Notes under the pieces: model-generated
Databases searched by the model: none
Seen by the model: the letters and a program-made list of their open reading frames with translations, nothing else
Told to the model about the DNA's origin: nothing
In this document: one piece after another, positions 1 through 8,545 of the stretch
Layout of the letters: every line of letters starts with the position of its first letter
Numbering within the stretch: the first letter of the stretch is position 1
Position numbers and translations under genes: made by a program
Assembly: GCA_016179165.1 (NCBI GenBank)
Contig: JACORX010000362.1
Span: forward strand, 1 to 12,618
DNA from: Candidatus Rokuibacteriota bacterium
GTDB lineage: Bacteria; Methylomirabilota; Methylomirabilia; Rokubacteriales; CSP1-6
Reading direction: 5' to 3'
DNA: 12,618 nucleotides

Positions 1-835
1 CCACCCACGTGCTCTTGACCACCTCCTTGCGCTTCCGCATCCAGGCGTGGGTGATGGGGTGCATCTCGGCGTCGTTGGACCCGAACCAGACCACGAACTT
101 CGAGTCCCCGAGGTCATAGCTCTTGGTGATGGCGTCCCAGCCGTAGGAGTTGGTCATCCCGAACTGTCCGTACACCCAGTCCAGGGCGATGCCGAGGCCG
201 TCGTTGCAGATGTAGCCTTCGTGGGTGGGGTTTGAGCTTCCGAGCATGTGGAGCAAGCGGAAGAGCGGCGGCCCCCCGTCGCGCGAGACGCGGTCGGTGG
301 TTTTTCCGGCGATGGCGTGTGGGCCGTCCGTGTCGCGAATCTCCAGGAGCCTCCTCGCGATATCCCGGTACGCCTCGTCCCAGGAGACGGGCTGAAACTT
401 CATGCTCGGTTTCGGCCCCACGCGCTTGAGGGGCCTGGTGATCCGGTACTTGTTGTAGAGGAGCTGGACGATCCCGATACGGCCCTTGGCGCAGAGCCCC
501 CCGTCCTGGGGAGTCAGCTCGTCGGCCTGGACCGGATTGTTCGGCTCCCCGTACACGTTGACCACCCTGCCGTCCTTGACGTGGACCTGATGCCAGCAGG
601 CCGAGGGGCAGAACGAGCAGCCGCTCCGCACCACCCGGTCGGGCAATGAGGCGTCCTCAGGACGCCAGATCAGCGGATCCGTGAACGGGTGCTGTTCGAA
701 ATCCGTTGGCGGTTTCTTCGGCTTGATGGCCTGGGCCACTGCCGGGTCGGGTCCGCCACCGACTGCCATCGCCCCGCCTGCCGTCGCGTACTTCAAGAAC
801 GTCCGACGGCTCAAAGCCGCTCCAACTATCCCCAT
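1..835 (-). CDS. Tat-exported molybdopterin oxidoreductase, N-terminal part (runs off the left edge)
   Basis: My own translation of the minus strand gives 278 codons with no stop before the window edge. A Tat signal opens the protein (SRRTFLK at residues 9-15, an Ala/Gly-rich stretch, likely cleavage after AVAQA near 36), so it acts in the periplasm. Cysteines 73, 76, 80 and 115 form a C-x2-C-x3-C-x34-C [4Fe-4S] site ending in CAKG, as in the NapA/formate dehydrogenase branch of the DMSO reductase family. The segment WFGSNDAEMHP near 250-260 resembles the corresponding WGxNMAEMHP of NapA. By rough alignment C210 (YICNDG) is the candidate Mo ligand. It is followed by Asn, not the His usual in formate dehydrogenases, so I do not call it Fdh or Nap; the substrate is unknown. 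The start is supported by an AGGAGG-type ribosome site 5 bases upstream. It lies 24 bp behind the small Tat gene, probably in one transcript from the sigma-54 promoter. Confidence 0.9.
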   Translation of the reverse strand, partial: MGIVGAALSRRTFLKYATAGGAMAVGGGPDPAVAQAIKPKKPPTDFEQHPFTDPLIWRPEDASLPDRVVRSGCSFCPSACWHQVHVKDGRVVNVYGEPNNPVQADELTPQDGGLCAKGRIGIVQLLYNKYRITRPLKRVGPKPSMKFQPVSWDEAYRDIARRLLEIRDTDGPHAIAGKTTDRVSRDGGPPLFRLLHMLGSSNPTHEGYICNDGLGIALDWVYGQFGMTNSYGWDAITKSYDLGDSKFVVWFGSNDAEMHPITHAWMRKRKEVVKSTWV

Positions 836-859
836 CGTCTCCTCCTGGTCACCCGGGGT

Positions 860-1090
860 CTAGGAGCCGGAGCCTTCAAAGAGCCTGGCGACCCGATTGT
901 CGTATCCAGGCTCTCCAACGCAGGGACTCCGCGAAGCCGAAGCCTCGCGCAGATCCGTTCCTGCGCGCTGAGGCGTCATGGCCTTTGCCGCCGCGTCTCG
1001 GACGGACACTCCTGCTGCGGCGGACCCGAAGGCCATCGCGCCCCCCAGAGCGAGAAGTCGCCGCCGAGAAACCTTGCCTTGCTCTTCCAT
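860..1090 (-). CDS. Small Tat-signal protein (76 aa) preceding the molybdoenzyme
   Basis: The product has a textbook Tat signal: SRRRLL at residues 8-13, a hydrophobic Ala/Gly stretch, and likely cleavage after AKA near 37. That leaves a mature peptide of only about 39 residues with a single cysteine (C57) and a C-terminal YDNRVARLFEG. I chose the ATG at 1090 over the upstream TTG at 1114 because a purine-rich GGGGGAGGGGG stretch precedes it and because the signal peptide then has normal length. Small Tat proteins encoded next to formate dehydrogenase-type molybdoenzymes are a known but poorly understood group (TIGR02811-like). This one resembles them in size, layout and position, but it does not match the Y-[HRK]-x-[TS]-x-H motif I recall for that family. 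A role as a small subunit or maturation partner of the downstream enzyme is inference. It is the first gene after the predicted sigma-54 promoter. Confidence 0.75.
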   Translation of the reverse strand: MEEQGKVSRRRLLALGGAMAFGSAAAGVSVRDAAAKAMTPQRAGTDLREASASRSPCVGEPGYDNRVARLFEGSGS

Positions 1091-1136
1091 CACGGACCCC
1101 CTCCCCCAGCGCAAGAATTGACTTTCTGTGCAAGGA

Positions 1137-1151
1137 GCAAGGGGAATGCCA
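1137..1151 (-). promoter_or_regulatory. Sigma-54 (-24/-12) promoter of the Tat protein/molybdoenzyme operon
   Basis: Read on the minus strand this is TGGCATTCCCCTTGC followed by T. It compares with the RpoN consensus TGGCAYRNNNNTTGCW: only the R position differs. The invariant GG (-25/-24) and GC (-13/-12) have exact spacing. The predicted start is near 1125, giving a 35-base leader before the ATG at 1090. The gene just upstream encodes a sigma-54 activator, which fits well. Confidence 0.85.
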
Positions 1152-1186
1152 GTCGGAGAGTCGAGGCCCGGTTGGAGGTGATCAGT

Positions 1187-1211
1187 TAAACCCTGTATCC
1201 GTCAGGGTTTA
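1187..1211. promoter_or_regulatory. Perfect 9+9 bp dyad, probable activator (UAS) site
   Basis: TAAACCCTG and CAGGGTTTA are exact reverse complements separated by 7 bases. The centre is about 74 bp upstream of the predicted sigma-54 transcription start, in the range where NtrC-type activators bind as dimers. No T-run follows on either side, so it does not look like a terminator. The obvious ligand is the response regulator encoded at 1332-2771, but that pairing is inferred. Confidence 0.65.
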
Positions 1212-1260
1212 CGAAGAGGTGTGGAGGGCTACCGCCATCGTGGAATTGACGAGGTTACAC

Positions 1261-1302
1261 TCTGAAACAGAATGAGATCCCGCGGTTGTTCTATTCTGAA
1301 AC
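1261..1302. repeat. Repeated TCTGAAAC element; possible second activator site
   Basis: TCTGAAAC occurs at 1261-1268 and again at 1295-1302, an offset of 34 bp (about three helical turns). The first copy is part of a small dyad, TCTG-AAA-CAGA (1261-1271). These lie about 140-175 bp upstream of the predicted sigma-54 start, still within the usual enhancer range. Function is inferred from position only; the elements are short and could be chance. Confidence 0.3.
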
Positions 1303-1325
1303 CGCCGGCGGGTGTTCGGCCGGCG
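1303..1325 (-). terminator. GC-rich hairpin after the response regulator gene (weak terminator candidate)
   Basis: CGCCGGC (1303-1309) and GCCGGCG (1319-1325) form a 7-bp all-GC stem with a 9-base loop, starting 6 bp after the regulator's stop codon. On the minus strand it is followed only by GGTTTCAG, so the U-tract is poor. It may terminate or attenuate the sensory operon ahead of the sigma-54 promoter. Confidence 0.35.
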
Positions 1326-1331
1326 ATTCCC

Positions 1332-2767
<1,436 letters not shown>

Positions 2768-2771
<4 letters not shown>

Positions 2772-4567
2772 GATCGGCGGATGGGGAGGTGGATTTCCAC
2801 CAAGGTTCCCTTCCCCTCCTCGGACGCAATCGTGATCCGGCCCCCGTGGGCCTCGACGATCCGCTGGACGATAGCCAGGCCCAACCCCATCCCGCCTCCC
2901 TTTGTGGTTTGGAAGGGCTCGAAAATCCGTGAAAGCTCCTCCCCGGGAATTCCCCGGCCATTGTCGCGGACACGGATCTTCGCTGTCCCATCTTCACGGG
3001 CTGTCGCAACCACGACGTTGCCATCCGTCCCTACGGCCTGGAGGCTGTTGAGGACGACGTTCCAAAGGACTTGCTTCACCTGGTCAGCATCCACCTCGAT
3101 GGGGCCCAAGCGGGGGTCGAGCTCCTTGTAAACGGCGTTCCCTCGGGCCGCCTCATCGTGCCTCAGGGCCGCTAGAACCTCTTCCACCAACCCGTTGACG
3201 TCGTGAGGTCGAAAGAGCGGCGAACGCGGCCGGGCGAACCGGAGGAAGTCGGTGAGGATCCGGTTAAGCCGCATGGTCTCGTCCCGGATCGTCTTGAGAA
3301 GCACCAGCTGCTCCTCTCGGATAGGACGCTCCGGAGCCACCGAGAGGAGGTTGACCGCGGTGTAGATGGAGCCAAGAGGGTTCCTGATCTCATGGGCCAT
3401 CGCTCCGGCCATCTCTCCAATCGTGGCCAGCTTTTCGCTCCGCAGAAGGCGTTGCTCCAGCTCCTTCCGTTCCGTGATGTCCTTCGCCAAGCCCAAGGTG
3501 CCGACGACCGCACCCTCGTTGTCCCTGAGGGGAGAAGTGGTCACAACCACCACCCGCTCGGCACCCTCCTTCGCCTGGAGCCTCGCCTCGAACGCCTCCC
3601 GGCCGTTGCCCTCCGCCCGGCCGTCCCCGGAGGCGAGGAGGAACGCCGAGGCGGGGCGGCCGATGAACTCGCCCTTCGCGTATCCCAGCTCCAGGAACTT
3701 CCGGTTCACGTAAGTAAAGGTCCCACCGAGAGCCAGGGTATAGATGAAATCGTTGGCGTTCTCAAGCAGGTTTTCCAGATACCGCTTGGTGGCCTGGATC
3801 TCCCGGATCCGCTCCCGAAGGCTCTCCGCCATCTGGTTGAAGGAATCAGCCAGGAGGCCGATCTCGTCCTTCTCCTTTGTCTCGACAAGGATCCATTCGT
3901 CCAGCCGGCCCTGGCTCAGAGCCCGAACACTCGCGCTGAGGCGCTCCAGAGACCGAGTCATCCGCCTGGAGATCACCAGGCCAAGGGCCATGCCGAGGGC
4001 GGCCAGGAGTGCGGAGATGACGAAGACGTCCCGCTTGAGCCTGGTCAGACTCCCCTCCAGGTAGCGCCGGGTCACGCCGATCCTGGCCACCCCGAGTCTC
4101 TGCCCGTCCAGGACGATGGGGAGAGTTACGTGGTAGACAGTCTCGCCGGCAGGGTCCCGGCCAACCTGGATCAGAAGGCCCTCCGCGGTGAGCGCGGCGC
4201 TCGTGAGAGGGTCGGTGGGCAGGGGCTCGCCAATGGGGAAACGAGCCGGATCGGAGTGAGAGAACACGTCTCCGCGAGGGTCCAGGACCATGGCGTACAC
4301 CATCACGTTTTCAGACCGGACGATGTCCCGAGCCACCTTGTAGAGCCCCCAGGGGTCGTCCTGGAGGACTGGCTCCACGCTCAGGCGGGCGAGGGTCCGC
4401 ACGATATTGCTTCCTCTATGACGGAGCTCCGCGTCCAGGGCCCGCTCCTCATGGCCCATAACGAAGAAGCTGATCAGCAACGCCACCCCGAACACGAGGA
4501 TGCAGAGGGTGGCCGAGAGCTTCTGCCCGAGGCCCCATCTTCGGAGCGGCTTGATGAACCCTGTCAT
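2768..4567 (-). CDS. Membrane sensor histidine kinase (periplasmic domain, HAMP, PAS, HisKA, HATPase)
   Basis: The protein has 599 residues. A membrane segment at about 20-38, a periplasmic sensor region of about 140 residues and a second membrane segment at about 181-199 are followed by HAMP (200-255), PAS (262-366), a dimerisation/phosphotransfer domain with H392 in AMAHEIRNPLGS, and the ATPase domain: N-box N503/N507, G1 DNGRG (535-539), F-box near FEPF (549-552), G2 GGGMGLGL (557-564). All kinase motifs are intact. It should autophosphorylate and pass phosphate to D73 of the regulator encoded next, whose start overlaps its stop by 4 bp. Its own ATG overlaps the stop of the periplasmic binding-protein gene by 4 bp, which suggests that the binding protein presents ligand to the kinase's periplasmic domain, as AioX does for AioS. 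The ligand cannot be read from sequence. Confidence 0.96.
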
Positions 4568-5472
4568 TTCCGCGTGGCCGCCGGCTGAAGGGCGAGGGGG
4601 AGCGGTTGGCGCTCCACGACGCGCCTCATCTCGCGGATGCTGTTGAAGAGGCTGTCGGGAACGACCACGAACCTCCGGATCATCATAGTCTTCAGGATCT
4701 CCCTCCCCTTGGGATCCTCGTGCATCTCAAGAAAGACCTTTCGGATCTGCTCCTTGAGACGGCGGCTCGTCTCTTTGCGGATGACGAGCGGGGTGATCCC
4801 GTGGGGGGGCGAGCGCTGGATGATTTTCGTGCGCGACGTCAGCGCCGGGTTCGTCGCCGCCAGGTAATCGTAGACGTAGCTGTCGACGCTGGCCCCCTCC
4901 ACAAGCTTCACAGCCACGGCTTCCACATTTGCGCTGTGGCTATAGGTGAAGATGTAGCGCTTGAAGAAGCCACTTGGGGTCTCTCCCATCCCCGCCAGCA
5001 GGTACGTCGGGACGAGGTATCCGGAGTTAGAAAGGGGATCGGAGAAGGCGTATCGCTTCCCCCTGAGCTGCTCGAAGCGCTCGACGCGGCTGTCGCTCGG
5101 GACGATCACGTAGGAATAATAGACGGGGCCTTCCTCGTAGACTTGGGGAGCGACGAGTAGCTCCTCCCCGAACTTGGCGCGGTCAATGACGTACGGCAGC
5201 CCACAGACAAAGGCCACCTCCACCTGCCCCTGCTGGAGGAGGTCACTGATCTCCTTGTAGGAACGGCGCTGCACCAGCTCGGTGGGCCGCCCGAGCTTCT
5301 CCCCCACATACGCGACCCACTGACGGTTGACATCCAGGTAGTGCTCGACCAGGACTGACGTAATGGCGATCCGTAGCGGCTCGGCTGCGGCAACGGAGCC
5401 TGGGAGAGCGACGAGCAAGAATCCACAGAAGGAGATGAGAGAAGTGAAACAAAGGACGGAAGACACACCCAT
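4564..5472 (-). CDS. PhnD-family periplasmic binding protein, likely ligand sensor (AioX-like)
   Basis: The protein has 302 residues: a Sec signal peptide with hydrophobic core and AAA-type cleavage near residue 30, then a phosphonate/phosphite-binding-protein fold (PF12974-like). Family signatures include AFVCGLPYV (87-95) and SDPLSNSGYLVP (about 144-155). No ABC permease or ATPase gene accompanies it. Instead it is joined by a 4-bp stop/start overlap to a histidine kinase, which argues for sensing rather than uptake. C90, in the ligand-facing CGLPYV segment, is noteworthy because AioX, the PhnD-family arsenite sensor, uses a single essential Cys. Whether C90 is equivalent needs alignment or structure. 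The start at 5472 is supported by AGGGAGG placed 6 bases upstream. Alternatives are a sensor for phosphite, phosphonate or another oxyanion. Confidence 0.9.
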   Translation of the reverse strand: MGVSSVLCFTSLISFCGFLLVALPGSVAAAEPLRIAITSVLVEHYLDVNRQWVAYVGEKLGRPTELVQRRSYKEISDLLQQGQVEVAFVCGLPYVIDRAKFGEELLVAPQVYEEGPVYYSYVIVPSDSRVERFEQLRGKRYAFSDPLSNSGYLVPTYLLAGMGETPSGFFKRYIFTYSHSANVEAVAVKLVEGASVDSYVYDYLAATNPALTSRTKIIQRSPPHGITPLVIRKETSRRLKEQIRKVFLEMHEDPKGREILKTMMIRRFVVVPDSLFNSIREMRRVVERQPLPLALQPAATRK

Positions 5473-5666
5473 ATATTCCTCCCTGACACGGAAACCAGGA
5501 TCGAAGCGCCGGGAGCGTAGAGAGCATGAAGCGGCTGGCCTCTCCCTTGACGTGGTGGCATATGCTGCGAGGTCTTGTCAAGAGGTGCGTAAACGAGCTC
5601 AGGCGACGGCCGCTGTGGCATCGACTCCAGGGGAGGCCCTCGGTCCCGCCCGGCGTAGACGACGCG
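5473..5666. other. Intergenic region upstream of the sensory operon
   Basis: This 194-bp gap holds the upstream region of the PhnD-like gene and the end of the ABC-exporter transcript. An imperfect dyad, CTTGAC (5546-5551) and GTCAAG (5577-5582), has half-sites 31 bp apart and could be an operator. On the minus strand a perfect TTGACA lies at 5581-5576, but no -10 box follows at 16-18 bp, so I assign no promoter. I see no convincing terminator hairpin with a T-run and no small gene. Confidence 0.5.
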
Positions 5667-7427
5667 CTAGTTGGCGGACAAGATGTCGAGGGATTGCAGC
5701 GTGGCGAGCCGGCGGTAGATCCCGTCCTCGCGCGCCAGCAGCTCCTCGTGAGTGCCGATCTCGGCGAGCCTGCCGTTGTGGACGACCACCACGCGGTCGG
5801 CGTGCTTCACCGTCGCCAGGCGGTGGGCGATGACCAGCACCGTGCGGTTCTTCATGAGCTCTCCCAACGCCTGCTGGACCAGGAACTCGCTCTCGGCGTC
5901 GAGGTCGGAGGTCGCCTCGTCCAGGATGAGGATGGGCGGGTCCTTGAGGAAGGCGCGGGCGATGGCGAGGCGCTGGCGCTGGCCGCCGGAGAGCTTGACG
6001 CCGCGCTCGCCCACCGGCGTCGCGTAGCCCTCCGGCAGGGCCGCGATGAAGTCGTGGGCTTGGGCCATCCGCGCGGCGCGCTCGATGTCGGCCTGCGTGG
6101 CGCCGGGTCGGCCGTAGCCGATGTTGTACCCGATGGTGTCGGCGAAGAGGAAGGTCTCCTGCGTGACGATGCCCATGAGCGCCCGCAGCGAGGCGACCGA
6201 CAGATCGCGGATGTCGCGGCCGTCCAGCACGATGCGCCCCGCCTGGACGTCGTGGAAGCGCGGCACGAGGTCCATCAGCGTGGTCTTGCCGGCCCCGGAC
6301 ATCCCGACGAAGGCGACCGTCTCGCCCTTGCGGACGGTCAGCGAGATGTCGCTGAGCGCGTCCTCCTCGGCCTCTGGGTAGCGAAAGGACACCCCCTCGA
6401 AGACGAGGCGGTCGTGGAAGTCCCGGAGCGACTCAGCCCCCGGCCGGTCGGTGATGGTCGGGGGCGTGTCGAGGATTTCGAAGACGCGCTCGACGGACGA
6501 GAGCGACTGCTGGAGGGTGTTCATCATGCGTCCCAGCTGACGCACCGGGCCGTAGAGCAGGATGACGGCGGCCGTGAAGGAAAAGAACTCGCCGGGGGTC
6601 AGGGCCCCGCTGATGACGCGGTGGCCGCCGTACCAGATGGCGCCCATGATGCCGAGCGCGCCCAGGATCTCCATCAGCGGCTCGGCCAGGTTGTCCACGC
6701 GTTGGTCCTTGAGCGCCAGCCGGAGCAGCCGGTCGTTCACCGCGTCGAACCGCTCCTGCTGGAGACGCTCGCGGCCGAAGGCCTTGACGATCTTGTTGCC
6801 GGTGAAGGCTTCCTGCAGGACGATGTTGAGCTCGCTCACCTTCTCCTGCGACCGCTTGGCGATCTTGTAGAGCTTGCGCCCGAGCGTCCGGTAGAGCACG
6901 CCGACCGCGGGGAAGATGACGACGGCGATGAGCGCCAGTACCCACTCGCGGATGAACATGACGGTCAGGAGCGCCACGATGGTGCCCATCTGACGCACGG
7001 CCATGACCAGCACCGTGGAGGACAGCCTTGCCAGGCGATTGACGTCGTTGACGACGCGGGTCATCAGCTCAGCCGAGTGGATCTGTGAGTAGAAGGACAG
7101 CGACATGCCCTGGATGTGGCTGTAGAGCTCCCGCCGGATGCCGGCGATCACGCGCTCGCCCACGGCTGCCATGAGATAGGACTGCCAGTAGCGGCCGAAA
7201 CCCTTGACGACGTAGGTGCCCAGGAGCACCAGCGGGATGACCTTCAGCATGAAGAGGTCGCGCTTGACGAAGATGTCGTCGAGCGCGGGCTTGACGAGCC
7301 AGGCGATGAAGCCCTCGCAGGAGGAAACGACGAGAGCCAGGCAGCCGCCGAGGAGGAGCCACGGCAGGTGCGGGCGGAGATAGGGCCAGAGTCTCAGCAG
7401 CAGGCGGTACGTGGGTTTTGCGGCCAT
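5667..7427 (-). CDS. MsbA-type ABC exporter (fused membrane and ATPase domains)
   Basis: A half-transporter of 586 residues. The N-terminal ABC-exporter membrane domain (about 15-310) has several hydrophobic spans. The ATPase domain (about 340-580) has Walker A GMSGAGKT (375-382), Q-loop Q423, signature LSGGQ (479-483), Walker B ILILDE (499-504) and switch H535, all intact. It should work as a homodimer. Length and order fit MsbA and related lipid or glycolipid flippases/exporters. The ATG at 7427 overlaps the glycosyltransferase stop by one base (TGATG). The same frame stays open upstream to 8405, but that stretch lies across the glycosyltransferase gene and is low-complexity Arg/Pro/Gly sequence, so I discard it. 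Cotranscription with a sugar aminotransferase and a glycosyltransferase suggests export of an amino-sugar-containing lipid or glycan; a drug-efflux role cannot be excluded. Confidence 0.93.
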   Translation of the reverse strand: MAAKPTYRLLLRLWPYLRPHLPWLLLGGCLALVVSSCEGFIAWLVKPALDDIFVKRDLFMLKVIPLVLLGTYVVKGFGRYWQSYLMAAVGERVIAGIRRELYSHIQGMSLSFYSQIHSAELMTRVVNDVNRLARLSSTVLVMAVRQMGTIVALLTVMFIREWVLALIAVVIFPAVGVLYRTLGRKLYKIAKRSQEKVSELNIVLQEAFTGNKIVKAFGRERLQQERFDAVNDRLLRLALKDQRVDNLAEPLMEILGALGIMGAIWYGGHRVISGALTPGEFFSFTAAVILLYGPVRQLGRMMNTLQQSLSSVERVFEILDTPPTITDRPGAESLRDFHDRLVFEGVSFRYPEAEEDALSDISLTVRKGETVAFVGMSGAGKTTLMDLVPRFHDVQAGRIVLDGRDIRDLSVASLRALMGIVTQETFLFADTIGYNIGYGRPGATQADIERAARMAQAHDFIAALPEGYATPVGERGVKLSGGQRQRLAIARAFLKDPPILILDEATSDLDAESEFLVQQALGELMKNRTVLVIAHRLATVKHADRVVVVHNGRLAEIGTHEELLAREDGIYRRLATLQSLDILSAN

Positions 7428-8545
7428 CAGGCGGTGCGCTTGGATCCTAGCAGGCGACGGTAGAGCGCCTCGGTGCGGTCGAGCTTCGCGGTGACGGAGA
7501 ACTCCGCCTCGACGCGCTTGCGTCCCGTGCGCGCCATCGCGATGGCCCGGCTCGGGTCCTCGATCGTCCGTAGGATAGCGCGCGCCAACGCGTCGATGTC
7601 CCGGGCAGGGAAGAGGTACCCGGTCTCGCCGTCGGTGATGAGCTCGGGGTTGCCCTCGAGCTCGGTGCCGATGACGGCGGTCTCGACTGCCAGGGCCTCC
7701 CGCAGCGTGCCGGTGATGCCGAGCCCGGCGTAGGAAGCGTCCACGCAGACGTCGCTCGCGGCGAGGATCTCCGGGATGTCCTCGCGGTGAAGGAAGACCA
7801 GCACGCGATCGGCCAGGCCCCGGGCCGCGGCCTTCTCGCGGAGGATCGTGGCCTTGGCCTCGTTGGCGCCCACGAAGAGGAGCCGCGCCTGGGGCGCCCG
7901 CGCCGCCACGGTCTTCATGGCGTCCATCGTGTCGTCGTTGCCCTTCCAGCTCCGGATGCCGATCTGGGTGATGAGGTAGTGCTCGTGTCCGAGGCCGAGC
8001 TCGCGGCGGATGCGCGTCCGGTCCACGCCGGGGTGGAAGCGGGCCGTGTCCGTGCCTGAATGGATGACGTGGATCTTGTCCGCCGGAACGCCCTGCGAGA
8101 CGAGCCCGCGCTTGATGGACTCCGAGACGGCGACGACGGCCGTCACGCGCTTCGTCGTGTAGCCGAGCCTGCTGAACGCGTCGATCGGGAAGCTCACCCC
8201 CCGGTTGAGGACGAGCACCGGGATCTTCGTGAAGAGGCCGGCCATCATCGCCAGCGTCCGCGCCTTGCCCTTCTGCGCGTGGACGATCTGGATGCGGTGC
8301 TGGCGGAGGATGCGCACGAGCGGCGGCACGGACTGGACGTCCGCCTCGGAACGCATGGGCACGGCGTGGTATGGCAGCCCGGCCTCGGCGCACTTCTCGA
8401 TCCAACCCTCGCCGGGCCGCGTCGCCACGACCACGTGGTGGCCGCGCTCCTTCAAGCCCCGCGCCAGCTCGAGCAGCTGGACGGCGGCGCCCGTGAAGTA
8501 GTCGCTCTTCGGATAGAGCTGGAGGATCCTCAGCGGCTCGCTCAC
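7427..8545 (-). CDS. GT4-family glycosyltransferase
   Basis: The protein has 372 residues with a two-Rossmann GT-B layout. The N-terminal half has the acceptor-side glycine loop (YFTGAAVQLLELARGL) and HAQKGKA. The C-terminal donor-binding half has KIHVIHSGTD, the IGIRSWKGND segment, and the nucleotide-sugar region GLGITGTLREALA followed by GNPELITDGETGYLF. It should transfer a sugar from an NDP-sugar to a lipid-linked or glycan acceptor at the cytoplasmic membrane face. The classical E-x7-E motif is altered: the last Glu (REALA) is present, but the first is not in its usual place before GxG (YAGLG). The start codon is GTG and overlaps the aminotransferase stop by 4 bp (GTGA), so translation is likely coupled. 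The specific sugar is not predictable. Confidence 0.92.
   Translation of the reverse strand: MSEPLRILQLYPKSDYFTGAAVQLLELARGLKERGHHVVVATRPGEGWIEKCAEAGLPYHAVPMRSEADVQSVPPLVRILRQHRIQIVHAQKGKARTLAMMAGLFTKIPVLVLNRGVSFPIDAFSRLGYTTKRVTAVVAVSESIKRGLVSQGVPADKIHVIHSGTDTARFHPGVDRTRIRRELGLGHEHYLITQIGIRSWKGNDDTMDAMKTVAARAPQARLLFVGANEAKATILREKAAARGLADRVLVFLHREDIPEILAASDVCVDASYAGLGITGTLREALAVETAVIGTELEGNPELITDGETGYLFPARDIDALARAILRTIEDPSRAIAMARTGRKRVEAEFSVTAKLDRTEALYRRLLGSKRTA

Noticed and set aside
1..835. Arsenite oxidase large subunit, suggested by the AioXSR-like operon
   Set aside because: AioA has a three-Cys [3Fe-4S] site and no protein ligand to Mo; this protein has four cluster cysteines and a candidate Mo-ligand Cys.
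1187..1211. The 9+9 bp dyad as an intrinsic terminator of the response regulator gene
   Set aside because: No T-run on either side, it is more than 120 bp beyond the stop codon, and its position fits an activator site.
5556..5568. Sigma-54-like TGGCATATGCTGC on the plus strand
   Set aside because: The spacing between GG and GC is one base too short and there is no plus-strand gene downstream.
5563..5581. TTGACA (minus strand) as a promoter for the sensor operon
   Set aside because: The only -10-like hexamer (TATGCC) is 13 bases away, too close, and nothing suitable occurs at 16-18 bases.
5526..7088. 520-residue open frame on the plus strand opposite the ABC exporter
   Set aside because: Asp/Glu/Val/His-rich antisense shadow with no recognisable domain; the minus strand has all ABC motifs.
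7428..8405. Open upstream extension of the ABC-exporter frame, giving a 912-residue protein
   Set aside because: The extension is Arg/Pro/Gly-rich, lies wholly over the well-supported glycosyltransferase in another frame, and the exporter family start fits the ATG at 7427.
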